In this document: positions 58,680 to 64,000 of the stretch, one piece after another | How positions within the stretch are numbered: the stretch's first letter is position 1 | Layout: every line of letters begins with the position of its first letter | DNA from: Fibrobacter sp. | GTDB lineage: Bacteria > Fibrobacterota > Fibrobacteria > Fibrobacterales > Fibrobacteraceae | Direction: 5' to 3' | Length of the DNA: 64,000 nucleotides | Assembly: GCA_024399015.1 (NCBI GenBank) | Contig: JAKSIC010000009.1 | Location: 55,216 to 119,215, forward strand | Made by a program: the position numbers and the translations under genes | Notes under the pieces: generated by a model | Told to the model about the DNA's origin: nothing | The model's database searches: none | What the model saw: the letters and a program-made list of their open reading frames with translations, nothing else

Positions 58680-59285
58680 TCATCCCGCCTGAGTTAGCAA
58701 ATCTTCCAAAACAACGGCTGGTACGTTATTCTTTTTCATCATTTCGTCCCTCTCTTCCCTTTTTTTCTGCATTTTTAAAATTGCACTATGCCTTCTTTTG
58801 GTAATCACGCGCTTTGAAACCCGCTGGACTGAACTTGCCTCCTCGATATTTAACCCCTCGATATATGTAAGTTTGACTGCCGTTTTTTCCATATTCGACA
58901 GTTCCGACATCAAGAAGTTTAGTTCTTTGTCAATCCTGACCGCCCTTGAATCATCATTGAAATGAATAGAGGTGCTTAACGGGAAATTATCATAGGACAC
59001 CTGGTTGTCCGCAAGCCACGAAAAAGGCATTTCATGGAGACGCCTACGGAACCGATCGTAATGTGCATTCTTGACAACCACGGAGAACCAATGGGTCAAG
59101 GGCTCGTTCAGATTCAGGGATTGCGCCGTTCTGCAAAATTTCAGGGCCACATCCTGAAAAAGATCGTCCGCAGACTCCAGCGAATTACTCCTCAGCGAGC
59201 AAAGTTTATAGATTTGAGTTGCGTTTTTCTTCCAAACGCATTCTAGCTTTTGATTTAGTTCTGTTAAAATTCCTTGTTTAATCAT
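58680..59285 (-). CDS. ECF-type RNA polymerase sigma factor
   Basis: 201 residues: sigma region 2 ~20-85 (ESADDLFQDVALKFCRTAQS; LTHWFSVVVKNAHYDRFRR) and region 4 ~125-180 (MSELSNMEKTAVKLTYIEGL; IEEASSVQRVSKRVI, the HTH). The C-terminal tail is Lys/Glu-rich with an unusual ~20-residue extension. No anti-sigma gene is adjacent. The PorZ-like gene begins 13 bases after its stop, so they are likely co-transcribed. Confidence 0.85.
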   Translation of the reverse strand: MIKQGILTELNQKLECVWKKNATQIYKLCSLRSNSLESADDLFQDVALKFCRTAQSLNLNEPLTHWFSVVVKNAHYDRFRRRLHEMPFSWLADNQVSYDNFPLSTSIHFNDDSRAVRIDKELNFLMSELSNMEKTAVKLTYIEGLNIEEASSVQRVSKRVITKRRHSAILKMQKKREERDEMMKKNNVPAVVLEDLLTQAG

Positions 59286-59335
59286 CTAGAAAACACGAGA
59301 ATTTTGACAGCGGTCTTTCAGTTGGGTCTTAATTT

Positions 59336-61273
59336 ATGAAATTAAATGCTAAAAAACAGACTTCAAAAAATTTTGCAAACAACTGTTTGCAAAATGCACT
59401 GATGTTGGCTTTTTTAATTGTCCTGCCCTTGACAACCTTTGCGCAGGAATTCAATATGAACAGCATGCCTCCCCCGGATATGTGGATGGATTATTCTACT
59501 GGCGCGCTGAGCAAGGATTCCAAACTTATCGTAAACATTGTCATTCCCGACAACTGGCATGTTAATGCAAATATCGCCGCCGATGAATTCTTGAAGCCCT
59601 CCTCCATTGATGTAGAAGCACAAGGCATCAAGTTTGGAGAACCCAAATGGCCCGAAGCCATCAAGGAATACAGCGAAGCTTTGGATTTGGAGAATCTCGT
59701 GTTCCGCGGAAACTTCCAGGTGGAACTTCCCATCGCCTCTGTTGAAGAAGGCTACGACAGCACCACCACCAAGGTCACATTCCATTACCAGGCTTGCGAC
59801 AATTCCATCTGCCTGGCTCCTGCAGAAAAGACCATCGACATCAAGGGCATGAGCCTTGGTTCCGTAAAAAAAAACGATGGTGAGAAATTCGCCATAGCCT
59901 TCGATGACGAGGCTAAGGAAAATACAGACTCTACCAATGGGGCTGACGCGGCAACAAATTCCGCAACAACGACAGCAAGCACTGAAGCAGAGGCCGAATC
60001 CAGTGGCGAGAACGGCCCCGCCGCCGGAACTCTGGCTTTGCTGCTCTTCGCCCTGCTGGGAGGCGTCATCCTGAACTTGATGCCCTGCGTTCTGCCGGTA
60101 CTTTCCCTCAAGCTCTTCAGCCTCATCAAGCAGGCCGGCGAAAGCCGCGGTAAATTATTGGCCCTGGGGCTCGGCACGGCCGCAGGCATCCTGGTCAGCT
60201 TCTGGGTGCTAGCAGCCATCGTTACTGCGGTTAAGGTCGGCGGAGGCAATGCCGGCTGGGGCATGCAATTCCAAAGCGCAGGCTTTATCGCCTTTATGGT
60301 GGTGATCCTTTCCGCATTCGCCATGAGTTTCTTCGGCGTATTCGAAGTATGGCTTCCCTGGGGCGCCACCACCAAGATGGACGCTGCAGGCCAAAAGTCC
60401 GGCCTTGTGGGCGCTTTCTTCACAGGCGCTTTGCTGGTTCTCCTGAGCACGCCCTGCTCTGCACCCTTCCTGGGAACCGCCATGGGCTTCGCCTTTACCG
60501 CCAGCGCCCCGGTGCTGTTCCTGTTCTTTACCGCTGCTGGCCTTGGACTTGCCGCCCCCTATCTTTTGGTAAGCGCCTTCCCTAGCATGCTTAAGGTTTT
60601 GCCCAAGCCGGGTGCCTGGATGGTGAAGCTGCAGAAGGTGATGGGCGCATTGCTTTTGGCAACCGTCGTATGGCTCCTCTGGATTGTGAACGAACAGGCA
60701 GGCAGCGTAGGCGTCGGTATCTTCGCAGTTGTCGCAGCACTTTCCATTGCAGCAAGCGTAGCCCTGGGCAAGATTGCCCCACCGGGTGTAGCCTTCGTTC
60801 GTGAAATTGGCGTAGCTGTTGGCGCCGCAGCGGTCTTATTTATTGCATGGTTCGGAATTCTCGCTCCACGCTACGAAGCTGAAGTGCAGTTCCGCTTTGA
60901 CGCCCGCATGGCGGAACAGATGACGGAAGACGGCTGGTACCGCTACAGCCCCGCCCTGATTGAAGAGTTGGCTGCCGCCGGTCGTACAGTATTCATCGAC
61001 GTTACAGCCGACTGGTGCATTACCTGCAAGGCAAACGAAGCCGCCGTGCTGAACCGCGAAGACTTTACCCGCGCCATGGACAGTCTGAACGTGGTCCGCG
61101 TCAAGGCTGACTGGACAAGAGAAACTCCCGACGTAAACACCCTCCTTCGCAGCTTAGGAAAATCCGGCGTGCCCGCCTACGCCATCTACCCCAAGGGAGA
61201 TGCCACAAAGCAAATCGTTCTGCCGGAACTCCTGACCACAGGCGCCATCGTGGAAAAGATTTCCGCAAAGTAG
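59336..61273 (+). CDS. dsbD: Thiol:disulfide interchange protein DsbD
   Basis: 645 residues. Passes electrons from cytoplasmic thioredoxin to the periplasm. Signal peptide ~20-36; alpha domain ~40-170 with C-D-N-S-I-C (154 and 159); a Ser/Thr/Ala linker; eight-TM beta domain from ~230 with Cys251 in LMPCVLP and Cys374 in TPCSAPF; gamma thioredoxin domain with CITC at 561-564 in DWCITCK. Normal length for the full three-domain protein. Single gene, divergent from the ECF sigma factor. May maintain thiols for the c-type cytochrome and disulfide-rich surface proteins. Confidence 0.94.
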   Translation: MKLNAKKQTSKNFANNCLQNALMLAFLIVLPLTTFAQEFNMNSMPPPDMWMDYSTGALSKDSKLIVNIVIPDNWHVNANIAADEFLKPSSIDVEAQGIKFGEPKWPEAIKEYSEALDLENLVFRGNFQVELPIASVEEGYDSTTTKVTFHYQACDNSICLAPAEKTIDIKGMSLGSVKKNDGEKFAIAFDDEAKENTDSTNGADAATNSATTTASTEAEAESSGENGPAAGTLALLLFALLGGVILNLMPCVLPVLSLKLFSLIKQAGESRGKLLALGLGTAAGILVSFWVLAAIVTAVKVGGGNAGWGMQFQSAGFIAFMVVILSAFAMSFFGVFEVWLPWGATTKMDAAGQKSGLVGAFFTGALLVLLSTPCSAPFLGTAMGFAFTASAPVLFLFFTAAGLGLAAPYLLVSAFPSMLKVLPKPGAWMVKLQKVMGALLLATVVWLLWIVNEQAGSVGVGIFAVVAALSIAASVALGKIAPPGVAFVREIGVAVGAAAVLFIAWFGILAPRYEAEVQFRFDARMAEQMTEDGWYRYSPALIEELAAAGRTVFIDVTADWCITCKANEAAVLNREDFTRAMDSLNVVRVKADWTRETPDVNTLLRSLGKSGVPAYAIYPKGDATKQIVLPELLTTGAIVEKISAK

Positions 61274-61332
61274 CGCATGTTTCTGCGACTGGCAATCCTA
61301 CTTCTGCCCCGACAACTTCACGCCAAAAGTTA

Positions 61333-62622
61333 TCACTCCTTGACACATCTTACTGGCAAATAATTTGACTTGTTACACTTGTAGTCAACCAGTGTTTTGC
61401 CGGAATACATATACAGGCATTCATGGTTTCCGTTGGTAACCTGCGTTGAAGAGGTCCAATATTCAGCAATGTTACCAAGAGACCCGCAATTAAACAAGCT
61501 GTCAAGTACGCCTATGTAGCAGTCGCCTGCCGGTTGCAGGCCTATTTCAAAGTCGTCTTTTCCTGTATGGGCCATTGTCCACCCGTCTAGGGATTTCAAA
61601 GAGCGTCCATCCTCAACGACCATGGAATCCACCAGGTCCACCAGCATCTTCCACTCCGCGGTAGCAGGCAAGCGCCATCCCGACGGACAAGCGTTTTCAG
61701 CATCGTTACGCCTATAGTACTGGCCGACCTTCATGCCCTGCTCTTCCGCCTTGGGATTGGCGGCGCTGGAATCCGTCTTGAAATTCAGGTTCTCTGCCAT
61801 CCAAATTCTTTCGCCCAGACGAATCGTCTTGTATTCCTGGCCATCACGGGGATCCACCATCGTACCATGGTTTTCACGGATGCAGCGCACCGACATTCTA
61901 TCCGTCTTTTCTCGGGAATCATTCCCACTGTATACGACCACCCAGTTTTCGGACACTATCATTGAAGACGCAGTCGTCTCGGTCGTTTCCTCGTAGTCCC
62001 AGTACATGCCGAAAACACCCATGTCGTCCCACTTGGCCTTGCCATTCACCGTCGAATACTGCCCGCCAAACTGAAGTGCGATCCCGTTCTTGCTTGTCAG
62101 CGCACCATTTATCGGCATCATACCGGCAGTGGAATTCAACTTGTCCAAGGTAACCCAGTCCCTTTTCATTGGCAACCGATAGCCCTCGGGGCAGACTTCC
62201 TGGGCGGATTCCCAACTGTAATATCGGCCGAACTTTTCACAGTTGGCTGGATCATCGTCGAAACACCAGCTGGGTTCTGCATTGTAGTTCATGTTCTGGC
62301 CAAGCCAGGTCTGAATGTCGTTACGATAAATGCTGTAGGTCTGGCCATCGCGGGAATCCACAAAGACATCCCCGGAAGCGGCAACGGAGCTGCTGGATGC
62401 AGGATTATTGCTTCCCGCAGAATCCTCCTCTCCGCTGGACAAGCCCGTTTCAACGTCACTAGACGTTGGACCATCCACAGCTCCACTGCTTGAAGAAACG
62501 GAAGAAGATGACGATGTCGTCGCTACGGAATCAGAGGACTGATCGACATTGGGGGAAGTGGAGGATTCTCCACCGCAAGCACCCAAAAGTGCTGCTGAAA
62601 GAAGTAGGTAGTATGGTTTCAT
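61333..62622 (-). CDS. FISUMP (TIGR02145) double-domain lipoprotein
   Basis: 429 residues from the ATG at 62622, where the signal peptide begins; lipobox L-G-A-C gives Cys16 (the frame opens 10 codons earlier). A long Ser-rich linker (~20-80) is followed by two Fib_succ_major domains: ~84-245 (DSRDGQTYSIYRNDIQTWLG ... CPEGYRLPMKRDW ... RCIRE) and ~248-429 (DPRDGQEYKTIRLGERIWMA ... CPSGWRLPATAEW ... RCVKE). The family is one of the largest in Fibrobacter and of unknown role. Confidence 0.9.
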   Translation of the reverse strand: MKPYYLLLSAALLGACGGESSTSPNVDQSSDSVATTSSSSSVSSSSGAVDGPTSSDVETGLSSGEEDSAGSNNPASSSSVAASGDVFVDSRDGQTYSIYRNDIQTWLGQNMNYNAEPSWCFDDDPANCEKFGRYYSWESAQEVCPEGYRLPMKRDWVTLDKLNSTAGMMPINGALTSKNGIALQFGGQYSTVNGKAKWDDMGVFGMYWDYEETTETTASSMIVSENWVVVYSGNDSREKTDRMSVRCIRENHGTMVDPRDGQEYKTIRLGERIWMAENLNFKTDSSAANPKAEEQGMKVGQYYRRNDAENACPSGWRLPATAEWKMLVDLVDSMVVEDGRSLKSLDGWTMAHTGKDDFEIGLQPAGDCYIGVLDSLFNCGSLGNIAEYWTSSTQVTNGNHECLYMYSGKTLVDYKCNKSNYLPVRCVKE

Positions 62623-62717
62623 AAGTAATTCACAAGATGGATAAAATTTCATGCGTGGCGATAATACAACTTAACTTTTATAGTTGCGCCGTCATTCTCT
62701 TTCATGGAGACGTTTGA

Positions 62718-63434
62718 TTACTCAACATTTGGATATTTCTCCTGCAATTCGCTATATTCGCGTTCAAGATTTGATTGTTTTTCCAAAAGATCACGCTTGA
62801 ATTTTTCATACACATCTTCCGAAATCATGCCCGATTGTAGCGTTTCGTTCAAAGCATAAACTTCGTATAACGAGGTCACAATATAATCAAATCGGTTGAA
62901 TATTTTCTTATTTATAGTATACTGTTCAGCACTTTCTTGTACAAACGTATTCCAATTATCCTTACAGGATTTGACTTCAAGACAAACCTCCATTTGATAC
63001 AGGGAATAGTACGTTCTTTCGTTTTCTACTTTTTTATATCCATATATTCTTTTCGATGTTCCAGGTCGAAATCCTTTCGGATATAAAGGTTCAGCAGAGT
63101 TCAGCGACTTGTCCAAAAAATCCTTACGATCAAATTGATATTCTTTACAAGCCGCTGATTTAACATGAAACGGACAGATGGTTACGGAATCGTTTCCTCC
63201 ATAGAACAAAAGAAACGCATCCGGATCAATCGCATCTAAATAAAGATTATACACCAAATAATAGCCGTCTCTTGATGAATCAAGATCCTTAAAATAATTC
63301 AGATAACGATTGAAATCATCATCTAAAGATTTGCGACGTTCCTTGTCAACGGGAAACGATTCGTAGACTTGATGATTACGAGTCGAATTACAGCCAAATA
63401 GTAAAAGACAAATAACAAATAAAATTTTCACCAT
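62718..63434 (-). CDS. AT-rich lipoprotein, candidate immunity protein
   Basis: 238 residues. Lipobox L-F-G-C with Cys15; no recognised domain; helical, with a C-terminal coiled coil (LLEKQSNLEREYSELQEKYP) and several Cys. The DNA is clearly more AT-rich than the rest of the window, with different codon choice. Its ATG overlaps the stop of the toxin-like gene by 7 bases, the usual position for an immunity gene. A lipid-anchored immunity protein would act in the periplasm or on the outer leaflet; inference. Confidence 0.6.
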   Translation of the reverse strand: MVKILFVICLLLFGCNSTRNHQVYESFPVDKERRKSLDDDFNRYLNYFKDLDSSRDGYYLVYNLYLDAIDPDAFLLFYGGNDSVTICPFHVKSAACKEYQFDRKDFLDKSLNSAEPLYPKGFRPGTSKRIYGYKKVENERTYYSLYQMEVCLEVKSCKDNWNTFVQESAEQYTINKKIFNRFDYIVTSLYEVYALNETLQSGMISEDVYEKFKRDLLEKQSNLEREYSELQEKYPNVE

Positions 63435-64000
63435 GTAGCCTGCAAATATTGAGAATTTTTATTTGTATACGTATAACGATATAATTCCGTAATTCCCTGA
63501 TCATTATATCCGATATAGCTTTTTATGTTCCATCGTGCATATCCCCGCTCATTCGTATAATCTACAGGAGACGGATGTCGTGAATCGGTAAAAGAGCCTG
63601 CTGAAACAGCCGTTCCATCTTTGGGATGCAAATGCATCCTAAAATCATCGTTTTTTCTAGAAATAAATCTAACGCTAGTTTTCCCAAAACCTATTTCCCC
63701 ATGTTCAAGATATTTTTCTCCTGTCCAAAATTTTGTCTTTATCTTAAAAGACGCCCCGGCCTCTATTTCCTCTGCATTTAGACCGTTATTTCTGGCATAT
63801 TCAGATCTTGCGTCTACTAAGATTTTATTAGCTTGTTTTAAATAGTCTTCCGCTTCAAAACTTCCATTCGGTTTTTTAGGAACATCAAGAGGTTCTCCAT
63901 CAGAATCAAAACAAGGAACCTCCGCGCCTCCATAGTTTTCTACCCCCCATGTTACAGAATAACTTGCCAATGCGCTCCCTGCACCCATAAGCCCACCCAC
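63428..64000 (-). CDS. C-terminal end of an RHS-type polymorphic toxin, JAB-like toxin domain (partial)
   Basis: Open to the right edge, so only the last 190 residues are seen. They begin with a Gly/Ala-rich stretch (GGLMGAGSALASYSVTWG) like the junction after the RHS core, then a toxin-like domain with MHLHPKDGT ... SAGSFTDSRHPSPVDY, resembling the H-x-H ... S-x7-D pattern of JAB1-type metallo-toxins. RHS repeats would be beyond the window. AT-rich like the gene after it. The domain call is by eye. Confidence 0.5.
   Translation of the reverse strand: MGGLMGAGSALASYSVTWGVENYGGAEVPCFDSDGEPLDVPKKPNGSFEAEDYLKQANKILVDARSEYARNNGLNAEEIEAGASFKIKTKFWTGEKYLEHGEIGFGKTSVRFISRKNDDFRMHLHPKDGTAVSAGSFTDSRHPSPVDYTNERGYARWNIKSYIGYNDQGITELYRYTYTNKNSQYLQATW

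Overview
The window looks like chromosomal DNA of a Fibrobacter (phylum Fibrobacterota; rumen or gut cellulose degrader). Three things point there: a TIGR02147-family regulator (8786-9622) and a lipoprotein with two Fib_succ_major (FISUMP, TIGR02145) domains (61333-62622), both families expanded in Fibrobacter; cellulases of families GH5 and GH8; and type IX secretion (T9SS)-like C-terminal domains on secreted proteins. It is Gram-negative: there is lpxA, many lipoproteins, outer-membrane beta-barrels and an MCE/MlaD-type protein. Species is not resolved. About 49 genes are called, mostly on the minus strand and tightly packed, with many TAATG or ATGA stop/start overlaps. I see no rRNA, tRNA, CRISPR array or insertion sequence.

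Layout. 1-1107: end of an MCE-domain gene plus a helical-repeat secreted protein. 7007-1143 (minus): ispA, dxs, an SpoU-type RNA methyltransferase, pyrF and a hypothetical. 9622-7089: TIGR02147 regulator coupled to a large lipoprotein. 12577-9669: a CE2-type acetyl esterase, a membrane diguanylate cyclase with a beta-sandwich-like sensor region, and a lipoprotein; a small c-type cytochrome diverges from the esterase. 31099-13310: a run of twelve minus-strand genes, mostly for the envelope (Crp-type regulator, PASTA protein, TPR lipoprotein, LolB-like lipoprotein, a degenerate M6-protease-like secreted protein, SUMF1 lipoprotein, NlpE-like lipoprotein, LytTR response regulator, signal peptidase I, Ig-like lipoprotein) ending in an exonuclease-DinG helicase fusion and a helicase-associated-domain protein. 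Then purA, and a BatD-like/MoxR/glycosyltransferase group.

The centre (36000-52847) is a cellulose-degradation locus: a GH8 lipoprotein, a secreted protein with a sorting domain, a GH5 with a sorting domain, then a six-gene minus-strand operon (CBM-like protein, three beta-barrel proteins, a lipoprotein and a GH18-like protein whose catalytic Glu is Gln), and a divergent GH5 lipoprotein. The GH8, first GH5 and six-gene operon each carry a TTTTCC(C)-spacer-(G)GGAAAA inverted repeat at the promoter, and the two GH5 promoters share a CGGTATAC box. I infer one regulon for attachment to and digestion of cellulose; this is my leading candidate for an undescribed system.

Right part: lpxA, a membrane GT2 glycosyltransferase, CCA-adding enzyme, a small lipoprotein, a PorZ-like propeller protein co-transcribed with an ECF sigma factor, dsbD, the FISUMP lipoprotein, and at the right edge an AT-rich pair that looks like the C-terminus of an RHS-type polymorphic toxin and a lipoprotein immunity protein. 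Start codons were adjusted from the longest frame where a signal peptide or ribosome binding site decides. Coordinates of hand-read short sites may be off by one base.
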